Assembly (NCBI RefSeq): GCF_014192745.1
Contig: NZ_JACHYJ010000002.1
Span: 124,001-188,000, forward strand
Origin: Luteimonas sp. RC10
GTDB lineage: Bacteria > Pseudomonadota > Gammaproteobacteria > Xanthomonadales > Xanthomonadaceae
Direction of reading: 5' to 3'
DNA length: 64,000 nt
This document shows positions 7,911 to 16,789 of the stretch, one piece after another. The notes beneath the pieces are model-generated. The model was given only the letters and a program-made list of their open reading frames with translations. It was not told where the DNA came from and did not search any database. The position numbers and the translations under genes were made by a program. The stretch's first letter is position 1; every line of letters begins with the position of its first letter.

Positions 7911-8876
7911 ATGCACACACCGCACTCCCGTCCCCGACATGACACCCTCGCCGGCGTCGCCTGCGGCATCGGCGCAGGCGCGCTGTGGGGCCTGGTCTTC
8001 CTGGCCCCGGCACTGGTACGCGACTTCCGGCCGCTGGACCTGACCATCGGCCGCTACCTGTTCTATGGCCTGTTCTCGATCCTGCTGATCGCACCGCACT
8101 GGACGCGGCTGGTGGGCCTGCTCGGCCGCAAGGAATGGCGCGGTCTTGTCTGGCTGGCATTCACCGGCAACGTCCTCTACTACCTGCTACTGGCAAGCGC
8201 AGTGCAGTTGGGTGGCATTGCGATGACCTCGTTGGTCATCGGCTTCCTGCCGGTCGCAGTCACCCTGGTCGGCAGCCGCGACCGGGGCGCCGTACCATTG
8301 CGCCGGCTTGCGCCGTCGCTGTTGCTGGCTGCGGCCGGCGTGCTGTGCATCGGCTGGCAGGCGCTGGCGATGCCGGCGGCGGACACCGTCGGTCGGCAGT
8401 TGCTGGGGCTGGCGTGCGGCGTGGGCGCGCTGGCCGCCTGGACGTGCTTTGCGGTGAACAATGCGCGCTGGCTGGCGCGGCTGCAGCACGTCAGCGTCCA
8501 CGAGTGGAACCTGCTCACCGGCGTGGTCACCTGCGGCTTGACTGCGTTACTGCTGCCACTGGCCTGGGCCCTGCCCCGCGTGCCGCACCCGCCCTCGGCC
8601 TGGGCCTTGCTGATCGGCGTATCAGCCGGCGTCGCCTTGCTGGCGTCGATGGTCGGCAACGCACTATGGAACCGCATGAGCCGGCTGCTGCCGCTGACCT
8701 TGGTCGGTCAGATGATCCTGTTCGAGACGCTGTTCGCCCTGCTCTACGGCTTTGTCTGGGAACGCCGCCTGCCCACGCTGCTGGAGGCCGTCGCGTTCTT
8801 GCTGGTGGCGCTGAGCGTGGTCACGTGCCTGGCCGCGCACCGCGCGCCGGCCACGTCGGTGCCTGCAGCAGGCTGA
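7911..8876 (+). CDS. EamA/DMT superfamily transporter
   Basis: A 321-residue inner-membrane protein with ten predicted membrane segments in two EamA repeats. Examples are GIGAGALWGLVFLAPALV at the start, LVIGFLPVAVTLVG, and the final AVAFLLVALSVVTCLAA. DMT carriers export or import small metabolites and amino acids; the substrate cannot be read from the sequence. Start 7911 (ATG, MHTPHSRPRHDT) is preferred over an upstream TTG. It follows the AraC regulator on the same strand and is probably controlled by it. Confidence 0.88.
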   Translation: MHTPHSRPRHDTLAGVACGIGAGALWGLVFLAPALVRDFRPLDLTIGRYLFYGLFSILLIAPHWTRLVGLLGRKEWRGLVWLAFTGNVLYYLLLASAVQLGGIAMTSLVIGFLPVAVTLVGSRDRGAVPLRRLAPSLLLAAAGVLCIGWQALAMPAADTVGRQLLGLACGVGALAAWTCFAVNNARWLARLQHVSVHEWNLLTGVVTCGLTALLLPLAWALPRVPHPPSAWALLIGVSAGVALLASMVGNALWNRMSRLLPLTLVGQMILFETLFALLYGFVWERRLPTLLEAVAFLLVALSVVTCLAAHRAPATSVPAAG

Positions 8877-8911
8877 ACCGGCGTGTCCGGACACACGGAC
8901 CACGGCATCAC

Positions 8912-9823
8912 TCAAGGGGCAGCGTCGTCCACGTCGCCCTGCCCGACCTTGCCAGCACCGGGCCCGGCGCCGAGCTCGCCACCTGTCAGCGGATCGATGG
9001 CGGGGTCGGACTGCGTGCGCACGGCGAGCGCCTCCAGTGCAGCCTGCTGGGATTCGCTCAGCACGACCGATGCACTGCCATCGCCACCGTCGACGGCCGC
9101 CTGCGCTTGCCGATCCTCGACGCGGTCCCAGGCCGGGCCGCTGTTCCACGGCCCCGTCTGATCGCCCGGGCCCTGCGACATGTCGTAATAGACATCCGTG
9201 AAAGCAGGATGCCCGGGCAGCTTGCCCGGCGGGAAGTTCGGGCTGATCGCATACAGCGCTTTTTCGAAGCTCTTCTGGTGCGCCACCTCGCGCGTCATCA
9301 GGAAGATCAGTGCGTCCTTGATACCCGGATCCTGGGTGACGTTGATCAGCCGCTCGTAGACCAGTTTGGCGCGCGACTCGGCCGCGATGTTGGAGCGCAG
9401 GTCGGCGGTCGGATCGCCGATGGTGTCGATGTAGGCCGCCGTCCACGGCACGCCGCTCGAGTTGACCAGCGCCGGACCGTTCCCGTACAGGATCGCCTCC
9501 GTCTGGCTGGTGCTGTTGCCGCTGAGCACGCGCATCTCGGCCATTTCCTCCATGCCTTCGGCCAGTTCGCCCTTGGCGCCCTTGTTGAGCATGGCGATGA
9601 TCGAGCCGATGATCTCCAGATGGCTGAGTTCCTCGGTGGCGATGTCGTAGAGCATGTCCTTGCGCCCCGGATCGTCCTCGGCCAGCGCCTGGGTGAAGTA
9701 GCGCATGGCCGCTGCGAGCTCGCCCTGCGGACCGCCGAACTGCTCGAGCATGAGCGTGGCCAGGACGGGATCGCCGCGCTCGACGCGGACCGTGTACTGC
9801 AGGCGCTTGTTGTGCATGAACAT
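8912..9823 (-). CDS. Manganese catalase family protein
   Basis: A 303-residue protein of the dimanganese catalase family, which converts hydrogen peroxide to water and oxygen without heme. Metal-ligand blocks are in their usual places: E35 in GGPQGEL, E65 and H68 in IATEELSHLE, and a His in LMTREVAHQKSFEKAL about residue 180. The C-terminal 60 residues are a Gly/Asp/Ser-rich tail typical of the family. The ATG at 9823 has a strong AGGAG ribosome binding site; an in-frame upstream ATG lacks one. Single gene, convergent with the DMT transporter. Confidence 0.95.
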   Translation of the reverse strand: MFMHNKRLQYTVRVERGDPVLATLMLEQFGGPQGELAAAMRYFTQALAEDDPGRKDMLYDIATEELSHLEIIGSIIAMLNKGAKGELAEGMEEMAEMRVLSGNSTSQTEAILYGNGPALVNSSGVPWTAAYIDTIGDPTADLRSNIAAESRAKLVYERLINVTQDPGIKDALIFLMTREVAHQKSFEKALYAISPNFPPGKLPGHPAFTDVYYDMSQGPGDQTGPWNSGPAWDRVEDRQAQAAVDGGDGSASVVLSESQQAALEALAVRTQSDPAIDPLTGGELGAGPGAGKVGQGDVDDAAP

Positions 9824-10164
9824 CAGGGTCTCCTGCGGCGGCGCCGCTTCGATGGGTCGGTGCCCACCCTGGTCGCGCGACGATCCTGGCCGCGTACGCG
9901 ACACGCGTGCCTACCGCGATCCGGCGCAACAACTGCAGGGTCGGCGATGCCGACACCCCCCCAAGCCGACCCGCTCGACCGTGTCGCTGCGTCACGCATG
10001 CACGCATCGTGATCCCACCTCCATCGACGCTCACATGCTGGCCACCGCGCCATGACGCGTGCGGGGACCGGCGCACAATGGACGTCACTGGAACGCGCTC
10101 GCCGTATGCCGCGCGTCTCGTGCTCCAACCCCGGAGGCAAGCCGGCAGCACGGCTCAGTACACG
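9824..10164. other. Gene-free stretch between the catalase and the acyltransferase
   Basis: About 340 bases upstream of the Mn catalase and downstream of the acyltransferase. I see no credible reading frame, repeat or RNA. It must carry the catalase promoter, but no confident OxyR-type or sigma70 motif is visible. Confidence 0.5.
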
Positions 10165-11439
10165 TCACCTCAATGCGCGCAGGCGCCACGACGCCAGCGC
10201 CACCGCGACCGCCCCGATCGCGGCACCCGGCCACGCGCCCAATGCCAGCGCAGCGCCCAGACCGACGTACAGCGCCACGCCTCCGAGCAACACATCGACG
10301 CGCCGATCAGTCGCTGCCACATCACGGTCGCGCCGCAGTTCGAAACGCAGGACCAGCGCGATCAGCGGTGCGACCATCGCCAGGCACAGCGCGATCCAGC
10401 CTGCACGTCCGAGCCAGAAGCCCGCCTCGCCGGGCAGTCCGGCATCGATCGGCAATCCCAATCGCTCGCCCAGCCAGGCGGCCGGCAGTTCGGCGAGCTT
10501 GTGCCACAGGTACAGCGGCATGCCGAGTGCGCCGAGCACCGCGATCGCCCTGGCCGGCGCACGGCCGCTGAGCACCCGCCGCGCCAGCGGCTCGCACAGC
10601 AGCACCAGGCCCACCTGCAGCCACATCACCCCGATCAGCGCCAGCGTGGGCGGCAGCATGTTGTTGCCGGCCAGCGTCACGCCGACCATCGCGACCGGGT
10701 AGCCGGCGGCGATCGCCAGCGCCAGCCAGACCGCGCCGAGCAACAGCAGGCCGGCGCCGGTCGCCGGGCCGCGGAAGCGCCCGCGCTTCCACGCGATCCC
10801 CAGCTGCTGCGGAATCAACCACACCACCAGCATGTTGAGCCAGGCGATGCCGGCCGGCCGCTCGGTCGCCCATTGCCCGAGGTGGCGCCAAGTCTCGAGC
10901 GATGTGGCGCCTGCGCGCACCCAATCCAGCACGCCGGCCACCACGACCAGCCCGGCGACCGCGCCCAGGCCCAGGCGCGCATCCAGGCGCAGGCACCACG
11001 GCAGCAGCGCCTGCACGCTGAGCAGCATCAGCAGGAACCACAGGTGGATCGTCAGCGAGCGGTCGAACACTGCCAGCAGGTGACCGCCCGACAGCCAGGC
11101 GAGCACCGCGATCGCGGCGAGCACCGCCAGGTAGGTCAGCGTCGGCCGCGCCAGTCCCAGCGCCCGGCCCGCCCACCATTGCACCTGCGCGCCCTGGGCC
11201 GCCCGCCGGGCCACGCTGTCGGCACTGACCGCCGCCGAGACGAACACGAACAGCGGCACGACCTGCACGATCCAGGTCAGCCAGCCGGCCGCGTCCCAGG
11301 CCGCGAGCAGGTGGTCGGTGTCGACCAGCATGCCGTCGGCCATGCGCGGCAAGGTCGCGATCCAGTGCCCGAACACGACCAGCAGCAAGGCGCCAGCGCG
11401 CAGCGCGTCGGGGTACGGGTCGCGGGAAGACGGCGGCAT
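10165..11439 (-). CDS. Acyltransferase 3 family membrane protein
   Basis: A 424-residue polytopic inner-membrane protein with about ten to eleven membrane segments. The opening DALRAGALLLVVFGHWIATLP has the Arg and His expected of acyltransferase 3 proteins, which transfer acyl groups to sugars, lipids or antibiotics at the membrane. Its acceptor is unknown. The start MPPSSRDPYPDALRA was preferred because the upstream 13 codons add nothing family-like. No neighbouring polysaccharide genes give a hint. Convergent and adjacent genes are unrelated. Confidence 0.82.
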   Translation of the reverse strand: MPPSSRDPYPDALRAGALLLVVFGHWIATLPRMADGMLVDTDHLLAAWDAAGWLTWIVQVVPLFVFVSAAVSADSVARRAAQGAQVQWWAGRALGLARPTLTYLAVLAAIAVLAWLSGGHLLAVFDRSLTIHLWFLLMLLSVQALLPWCLRLDARLGLGAVAGLVVVAGVLDWVRAGATSLETWRHLGQWATERPAGIAWLNMLVVWLIPQQLGIAWKRGRFRGPATGAGLLLLGAVWLALAIAAGYPVAMVGVTLAGNNMLPPTLALIGVMWLQVGLVLLCEPLARRVLSGRAPARAIAVLGALGMPLYLWHKLAELPAAWLGERLGLPIDAGLPGEAGFWLGRAGWIALCLAMVAPLIALVLRFELRRDRDVAATDRRVDVLLGGVALYVGLGAALALGAWPGAAIGAVAVALASWRLRALR

Positions 11440-11597
11440 TGGCGGCGCAGATCCTGGGCTCGGCACGCCCACGAGCATACCCAGGCACCGCGGCGCGGTG
11501 CGTCATGCCGGCCCCGCACCGCCCGCGCGAAGGCAGCCGCTGCCGGGCGCCGGCCACGCCGCCTACAATGCGCGCCCCCCGTCGCCCCCGGAGCCGC

Positions 11598-12428
11598 ATG
11601 AACATCGTCGTCGTCGACGCCCTGAAGGCCTACATCGATCCGCTGACGCCCGACGAGCACGAGGCGCTCGAGCGCAGTCTGCTCGCCGAGGGCTGCCGCG
11701 ATGCGCTGGTGCTGTGGGGCAACGTGCTCGTCGACGGTCACAACCGTTACGGCATCTGCCAGAAGCACGGCATTCCCTTCGAGACCGTGCAGAACACCCG
11801 TTTCAAGTCGATGGACGATGTCCATCTGTGGATGATCGAGCAGCACCTGGGCCGGCGCAGCGTGTCGGACTACCAGCGCGGCGTGCTCGCGCTGCGCAAG
11901 CGCACGATCCTGGAGGCGCGCCAGCAGGCCAGGCTCGAAGCGCCGCCATCTGCAAACGACGAGGCGGCCACCGCCGCGCCCGAAGACGACGACCGCCCGC
12001 CGTGGGACGACGCGCCCGTGCCCGCCACCCGCGCCGATCTGGCGCGCGAAGCCAGGCTCAGCGCCAACCAGGTCATGATGATCGAGCGCATCCACGCCCA
12101 GGCGACACCCGAGGTGGTCGAAGCGCTGAAGGCCGGCGAGATCTCGATCAGCGCCGCCGCCGCGGTCGCCAGCCTGCCCGAGGACGAGCAACGCAGTGCG
12201 GCGCAGGCCGGCAAGGCCGAACTCAAGCAGGCCGCCAAGCGTGCCCGCGATGCGAAGAAGCGCCCGCGCGCGCCGCGCGAAGGTGAGGACGGCGAGACCG
12301 CCGAGGGCGACACCGCCCCCGACGCGCGCGCATTGCAGCGGCGCGTCGACGTGCTCGAACGCGAGAACGCGCAACTGCGCGCCCAGGTCGAGACACTGCA
12401 GGCGCAGTTGCTGCGCCTGCGCGGCTGA
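11598..12428 (+). CDS. ParB-like nuclease/partition-domain protein
   Basis: A 276-residue DNA-binding candidate. The N-terminus has the ParB-type fold signature with WGNVLVDGHNRYGICQKHGI (compare the ILVDGHHR motif), here in the variant seen in plasmid-replication/RepB-like proteins. A second helical region around residues 145-200 (LAREARLSANQVMMIERI and the following helix) is HTH-like. The C-terminus (about 235-276) is a coiled coil, LERENAQLRAQVETLQAQLLRLR. There is no adjacent parA and no parS-like 16-mer, so a chromosome-partition role is unlikely. The start is the ATG after GGAGCCGC. Confidence 0.78.
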   Translation: MNIVVVDALKAYIDPLTPDEHEALERSLLAEGCRDALVLWGNVLVDGHNRYGICQKHGIPFETVQNTRFKSMDDVHLWMIEQHLGRRSVSDYQRGVLALRKRTILEARQQARLEAPPSANDEAATAAPEDDDRPPWDDAPVPATRADLAREARLSANQVMMIERIHAQATPEVVEALKAGEISISAAAAVASLPEDEQRSAAQAGKAELKQAAKRARDAKKRPRAPREGEDGETAEGDTAPDARALQRRVDVLERENAQLRAQVETLQAQLLRLRG

Positions 12429-12433
12429 CCGGC

Positions 12434-12458
12434 GCGGCCGCCGGCCTCAGGCGGCCGC
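12434..12458. terminator. Hairpin between convergent genes
   Basis: A perfect nine-base stem GCGGCCGCC / GGCGGCCGC with a seven-base loop sits over the convergent stops of the ParB-like and kinase genes. It has no T-run, so it is at best a partial, bidirectional terminator. Confidence 0.35.
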
Positions 12459-13412
12459 GATCGTGCCGGGCAGCGGATGCCCGGCCAGCCGCATCGCGTA
12501 CAGCGCCGCACCGTGATGCGGCGCGTAGCGCGGTGCCCGCAGCTCGAAGCCGACACCGGTCGCCTGCAAGGCCGCCGCCAGCGGCGCCTGCAGCAGCGCC
12601 CCCGCACCGAAGGCACCGCCTGAGCAGGTCACGGGCACCTGGGCGTCATCGCCGAATTCGAGCGCGCGGCGCACCGCATCGACGATCGCCGCCAGTTCTT
12701 GCCCCGCCCGCTCGAAGATCGCGCGCGCCGCATCGTCGCCCGCCTCAGCCGCTTGGGCGACCTGCAGCGACAGCTGCGCGATCCGGTCGCGCGTCAACGC
12801 CTGCGCGCCGTACACCCGCGCGCACAGATCGAGGTCGTCGGCGAGATCGAAATGCGCACGCAGGGCTGCATGCAAGGGCCCGCGCGGCAGTCGGCCGTCG
12901 CTCATCCGCGAGAACGCGTTGAGGCCCTGGATCGCGATCCAGTACGCCGAGCCCTCGTCGGAGAACACCTCACCCCAGCCGCCGGCCCGCGCCTGGCGCC
13001 CCTGCCGCTGGCCGTAGGCGATCGAGCCGGTGCCCGCGACGATGTTGATGCCGTCCGCGCAGGCCAAGGATCCCGCCCAGCCGCAGACCATGTCGTTGTC
13101 GCAGCGATAGCGCCGATGACCAAGCAGTGCCTCGGGCATCGCATCGAGCTGCGGCGTGGCCACGGCGTCCTCGCCATGCGCCGGCAGACCGAAGAAGGCA
13201 TAGGCGATCCCGTCCGGTGTCGCCTGCGCCTGCCGGGTGACCGCGTCGATGCCGTCGGCCAGCAATGCACGCACGCCGTCGAGCCCGATCTGCGGGTGAT
13301 AGGCGGTGCCGCGCTGGACCTCGGCGCGCACGCCGCCTTCGCCATCGAGCAGCACGAAGCGGGTCTTGGTGCCGCCGCCATCGACGCCCAGGTAATAGGA
13401 CGCACCGCTCAT
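12447..13412 (-). CDS. BadF/BadG-type sugar kinase, likely N-acetylgalactosamine kinase (AgaK-like)
   Basis: A 321-residue ASKHA-fold ATPase. The phosphate-1 loop is YLGVDGGGTKTRFVLLD (about residues 7-23), the connecting segment is INIVAGTGSIAYG, and a second nucleotide block is VTCSGGAFGAG. The family includes N-acetylglucosamine and glucosamine kinases. Here it is the last gene of an operon with agaS and gatZ under an AgaR-type regulator, so phosphorylation of GalNAc at C6 is the likely role; GlcNAc or galactosamine are alternatives. Its ATG overlaps the agaS stop by four bases (ATGA). No signal peptide. Confidence 0.85.
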   Translation of the reverse strand: MSGASYYLGVDGGGTKTRFVLLDGEGGVRAEVQRGTAYHPQIGLDGVRALLADGIDAVTRQAQATPDGIAYAFFGLPAHGEDAVATPQLDAMPEALLGHRRYRCDNDMVCGWAGSLACADGINIVAGTGSIAYGQRQGRQARAGGWGEVFSDEGSAYWIAIQGLNAFSRMSDGRLPRGPLHAALRAHFDLADDLDLCARVYGAQALTRDRIAQLSLQVAQAAEAGDDAARAIFERAGQELAAIVDAVRRALEFGDDAQVPVTCSGGAFGAGALLQAPLAAALQATGVGFELRAPRYAPHHGAALYAMRLAGHPLPGTIAAA

Positions 13413-14569
13413 GGCACCAGCGGGTACAGGCGCACGCCCTGCACGACCCGGTTCACCGTGCCCTGTGCATTCGGGCTGTCGGGCCGCACGCCCAGCGCCC
13501 GCGAGGCGTGGAAGGCGAACAGCTGCGCCATGGCGACGTAAGGCCACAGCAGGTCGAGATCGTGGGCGCGTTCGAGCCCGGTCACGCGCACCGCATCGCG
13601 CACTGGACCATGCGGCGCGGCGGCGGTGACTTCGATCACGCGCGCGGCCACGCCGTCGCCGCGCAACTCGTCGAGCAGGTCGAGATCGTAGCGCCGGGTC
13701 AGCGGGTCGTTGGACACGAACACCACCACCAGCGTGCGCGCAGTGACGAAGGTCTTGGGGCCGTGGCGGAAGCCCATCGGCGATTCGAAGCAGGTCGCGA
13801 TGGCGCCATTGCTCAGCTCACCCAGCTTGAGCGCGGCCTCGCGCGCCAGGCCCTTGAACAGTGCGCTGCCGAGATACACCACACGCTCGAACCCGCACAG
13901 CGCCAATTCCTGGGTCAGCCCGCGCGCCTGCTGCAGCACCGTGGCGGTGGCGGCGGCGATCGCGTGCACGCGCGTCTCCGGGGTGTGCGGTCCGCACAGT
14001 GCGGCCAGCGTCGCCAGCATCATGCAACTGAAGCTCGAGGTCATCGCGAAGCTGACATCGTGGGTTTCGGGCGGCAGCAGCAGCGTCATCGACTGCCGCA
14101 CCGCGACCCGGCCGAGCGCCCCGTCGGCATTGCAGGTCACCACCAGGTGGCGCACGTCGCCAACCAGCGCCTCGGCCAGTTCCACCGCCGCGACGCTCTC
14201 GGGGCTGTTGCCCGAGCGCCCGAACGAGACCAGCAGCAAGGGGCGAGCCGGATCGAGATACAGCTGCGGCGCGCTGACCAGGTCGGTCGTGGGCACTGCA
14301 TCGACGCGCGCAGCGAGCTGGCGGTCGAGCCATGGCGCCAGGCATTCGCCAATGTAGGCCGAAGTGCCGGCGCCGGTCAGGATCACCCGCGCCGTCGGGT
14401 CGCCCGACACCGGCGCGATGAAGGCGGCGAGCGATTCGGCCATCTCGGCGACCAGGGCATGGGTGCGCAGGAGCACGCGTGGCTGCTGCTCGATTTCGCG
14501 CGCGGTCCACAGCGCGCCGCTGGCGGCCAGGTCGGATTCGGGCAGGCCGAGAAGTTCAGGGCTGGGCAT
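13409..14569 (-). CDS. agaS: AgaS family sugar isomerase/deaminase (two SIS domains)
   Basis: A 386-residue cytosolic protein with two SIS sugar-isomerase domains. SIS1 includes VILTGAGTSAYIGE and LVSFGRSGNSPES; SIS2 includes VYLGSALFKGLAREAALKL and the catalytic-type region FESPMGFRHGPKTFV. This pattern is AgaS rather than GlmS, since there is no glutaminase domain. AgaS converts galactosamine-6-phosphate to tagatose-6-phosphate with release of ammonia. The start at 14569 (MPSPELLG) overlaps the end of gatZ by 14 bases; an ATG at 14584 is also possible. Confidence 0.9.
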   Translation of the reverse strand: MPSPELLGLPESDLAASGALWTAREIEQQPRVLLRTHALVAEMAESLAAFIAPVSGDPTARVILTGAGTSAYIGECLAPWLDRQLAARVDAVPTTDLVSAPQLYLDPARPLLLVSFGRSGNSPESVAAVELAEALVGDVRHLVVTCNADGALGRVAVRQSMTLLLPPETHDVSFAMTSSFSCMMLATLAALCGPHTPETRVHAIAAATATVLQQARGLTQELALCGFERVVYLGSALFKGLAREAALKLGELSNGAIATCFESPMGFRHGPKTFVTARTLVVVFVSNDPLTRRYDLDLLDELRGDGVAARVIEVTAAAPHGPVRDAVRVTGLERAHDLDLLWPYVAMAQLFAFHASRALGVRPDSPNAQGTVNRVVQGVRLYPLVP

Positions 14570-15845
14570 CGGGGACGCAGGCATGGCGGTAGTCGTCGAG
14601 GGCGATGGCGATGTGGGCCATCACGAGGGCGGCGGGATCGAGCGGGGCGCGGTCGGCACGCAGCGCACGTAGCGCCTGCGGCAGGTATTGGCTGACCAGC
14701 GGCATCGGCGGCGGGCTCTGGCGCAGGTTGGCGAACAACTGCTGGCAGGCCGCCTCGATCGCGGGATCCGGCCAGTAGTAGCGGATGCGATCGCTGAGGC
14801 TGTACTGCAGGTCGATGGTCAGTGCATCGCCCTGGGCGTGGTAGTAGCGCTGCCAGTGACCGGGCTGCGCGCGCATCCGGGCCACTGCGGTCTCGCGCAG
14901 CTGCGCACGCCGGTCCGGCGCGATCCACTCGCGTTCGATCGCATCCAGCGCCCACAGCGCCTCGCGCAGCGCGAAGGTCAGGCCGGGGCCGACCTTGAGG
15001 ATCGCGAAGTGGTCGCGCACCAGCGCGGCCAGTGCATCGGGGGTCTGGTAGTCGGTCGAATGCGCCTCGAACACCAGGCCCGGGACCTGCTCGATCGCGG
15101 CGCTGAGCGCGCGTGCGGCCGCCGGCACATAGTCGATGACCTGATGGTGGTCGAACTCCACACCCGGCTGCACCACCGAGGCGATCACCCGCGTCCACGC
15201 CGCTTGCAGGCCGGCGGCCGCGAATGCATCCCGGTGGGCCTCGATCGTCGCCAGCGCGGCCTCGGGCGCGGTCACCGCCAGGCCCTCGATGGCCTCGGTC
15301 GCGCCGCCGGGCACCGGCACCTCGGTGCCGATCACATAGACCGGCGGCTCGCCACCCGCCTGGGCATGGGCGGCCTCGGCCGCGCGGCACAGCCGCACCG
15401 CGCGTTGGACGATCGTCGCCTCGGGCAGCGGCACCGGATCGTCCGCGCAGGCCATCGAGCAATCGAGGTGGAGCTTGCGGAAGCCCGCGGCGACGTAGGC
15501 GGCGACCATCGTCTCGGCCTTGGCCATCGCCGCCTCGGCGTCGAGCGCGGTCCAGGGATTGGGGCCGAGGTGATCGCCGCCAAGCGCGATGCGCGCCGGG
15601 TCCATGCCGACCCGCTCGGCGATACCGCCAACGAAGGCGACGAAGTCGGCCGGGGTCATGCCGGTGTAGCCGCCGTCCTGGTTGACCTGGTTGCAGGTCG
15701 CCTCGACCAGCACCAGCGGCAGGGCGTGACGCTGGGCATGGCGCAGCGCGGCCTCCAGCACCAGGGGATGGGCACAGCAGATGGAGGTGATGCCGACGGC
15801 GTCGCCACGCCGATGGCGGGCAACCAGCTCGAGCAGGGCGTGCAT
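14556..15845 (-). CDS. GatZ/KbaZ/AgaZ family protein (tagatose-6-phosphate metabolism)
   Basis: A 429-residue TIM-barrel protein. Diagnostic blocks are GITSICCAHPLVLEAAL, LVEATCNQVNQDGGYTGM, LGGDHLGPNPW, KLHLDCSMACADDP, EVPVPGGA and FEAHSTDYQT. GatZ/KbaZ are known as non-catalytic partners of the tagatose-1,6-bisphosphate aldolases; in some proteobacterial GalNAc pathways the AgaZ paralog has been proposed to act as tagatose-6-phosphate kinase. No aldolase catalytic subunit (GatY/KbaY/AgaY) is nearby. The gene lies between the DMT transporter and agaS in a tight operon. Start is an ATG with an upstream GA-rich segment. Confidence 0.92.
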   Translation of the reverse strand: MHALLELVARHRRGDAVGITSICCAHPLVLEAALRHAQRHALPLVLVEATCNQVNQDGGYTGMTPADFVAFVGGIAERVGMDPARIALGGDHLGPNPWTALDAEAAMAKAETMVAAYVAAGFRKLHLDCSMACADDPVPLPEATIVQRAVRLCRAAEAAHAQAGGEPPVYVIGTEVPVPGGATEAIEGLAVTAPEAALATIEAHRDAFAAAGLQAAWTRVIASVVQPGVEFDHHQVIDYVPAAARALSAAIEQVPGLVFEAHSTDYQTPDALAALVRDHFAILKVGPGLTFALREALWALDAIEREWIAPDRRAQLRETAVARMRAQPGHWQRYYHAQGDALTIDLQYSLSDRIRYYWPDPAIEAACQQLFANLRQSPPPMPLVSQYLPQALRALRADRAPLDPAALVMAHIAIALDDYRHACVPDAQP

Positions 15846-15877
15846 CGCGGTCCTCGTCGTGTCTTGAAAAGAGGGCG

Positions 15878-16789
15878 TCAGTCGGCCGGGGTCGGGCGTT
15901 CGGGCTCGAGCGCCAGCAGCACCGAGGCGACCAGCGCCATCGCCAACCCGACCAGCTTCAACGGTCCGGGCACCACACCGGCCAGCAGCAGCGAGAGCGC
16001 GGCGGTGATCAAAGGGCCGCCGGCATTGGTCAACGGCGCGACGACGATCGCCTTGCCGTAGCGGAACGCATAGACCAGACACAGCGCGCCGATCGCATTG
16101 AGCACCTGGATCGCGGCGACCAGCCACGGCCCCTGCAGGCCGGTGGCGATCGGCTGGCCGAAGTCGGTCATCCGCCAGGCCACCGGCACCAGCGCCAGAG
16201 CGCCGATCATCATGTAGAAGAAGATGCTCTCCGCGCGCACGACGGTGTTGGCGCGCTTCATGAAGTAGGCCTGCACGCCCCAGGCGAGCATGATCAACAG
16301 CGACAGCACGAACCAGCCCACGCCCTCGCCTTCCGCGCTGCCCAGCGACAGATCCAGCAGCGGCAGCGCCAACAGCGCGAGCACCACGCCGACCGCACCG
16401 ACCCGCGTGGTGCGCTCGCGCAGCAGCGTGAACGACAGCGCGATCGTGATCACCGGCGACAGCGAGATGATCGGGAAGATGAAGTACGCCGGTCCGCCGG
16501 CCAGCGCCTTGAACAGCAGCATCTGGCCCCCGGCACCGAGCAGGCCGATCAGCAGCCCGTAGACGATCGCTCGCGGACTGCGGTCCACGCGCCAGCCGTT
16601 GCGCCACAGCACGAACAGCGCCGGCGGCACCATCGTCAGCGCCCACACGCAGTAGACCAGCGTTTCGGGAAAGGCGGGGCTGGCGGTCAGGCCCGACAGC
16701 GCGCCCCACACGCCCCACAGCACCACCGTGGCCATCGCAAAGCCCAGCCAGGCGCGGCCACCGGGCACCGCTGCGGCGACCGCGCTCAT
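15878..16789 (-). CDS. EamA/DMT family transporter in the amino-sugar operon
   Basis: A 303-residue inner-membrane protein with ten membrane segments in two EamA repeats, for example LGFAMATVVLWGVWGALSGL, YVGLLIGLLGAGGQMLLF-like YGLLIGLLGAGGQMLLF, and FIFPIISLSPVITIALSF. It replaces the PTS or MFS permeases seen in other GalNAc clusters, so uptake of the sugar released by the GH36 enzyme is the natural guess; that is inference from position. Its start overlaps the GH36 stop by four bases (ATGA), and gatZ follows after 32 bp. Confidence 0.87.
   Translation of the reverse strand: MSAVAAAVPGGRAWLGFAMATVVLWGVWGALSGLTASPAFPETLVYCVWALTMVPPALFVLWRNGWRVDRSPRAIVYGLLIGLLGAGGQMLLFKALAGGPAYFIFPIISLSPVITIALSFTLLRERTTRVGAVGVVLALLALPLLDLSLGSAEGEGVGWFVLSLLIMLAWGVQAYFMKRANTVVRAESIFFYMMIGALALVPVAWRMTDFGQPIATGLQGPWLVAAIQVLNAIGALCLVYAFRYGKAIVVAPLTNAGGPLITAALSLLLAGVVPGPLKLVGLAMALVASVLLALEPERPTPAD

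Noticed and set aside
8883-8894. GTGTCCGGACAC palindrome
   Set aside because: It sits between convergent gene ends, is GC-rich and short, and no T-run or regulator supports a role.
11598-12428. Chromosome-partition ParB
   Set aside because: No parA adjacent and no parS sites; the domain pattern is of the looser ParB-like class. The ParA-type gene at 45.3 kb is far off and coupled to SIR2.
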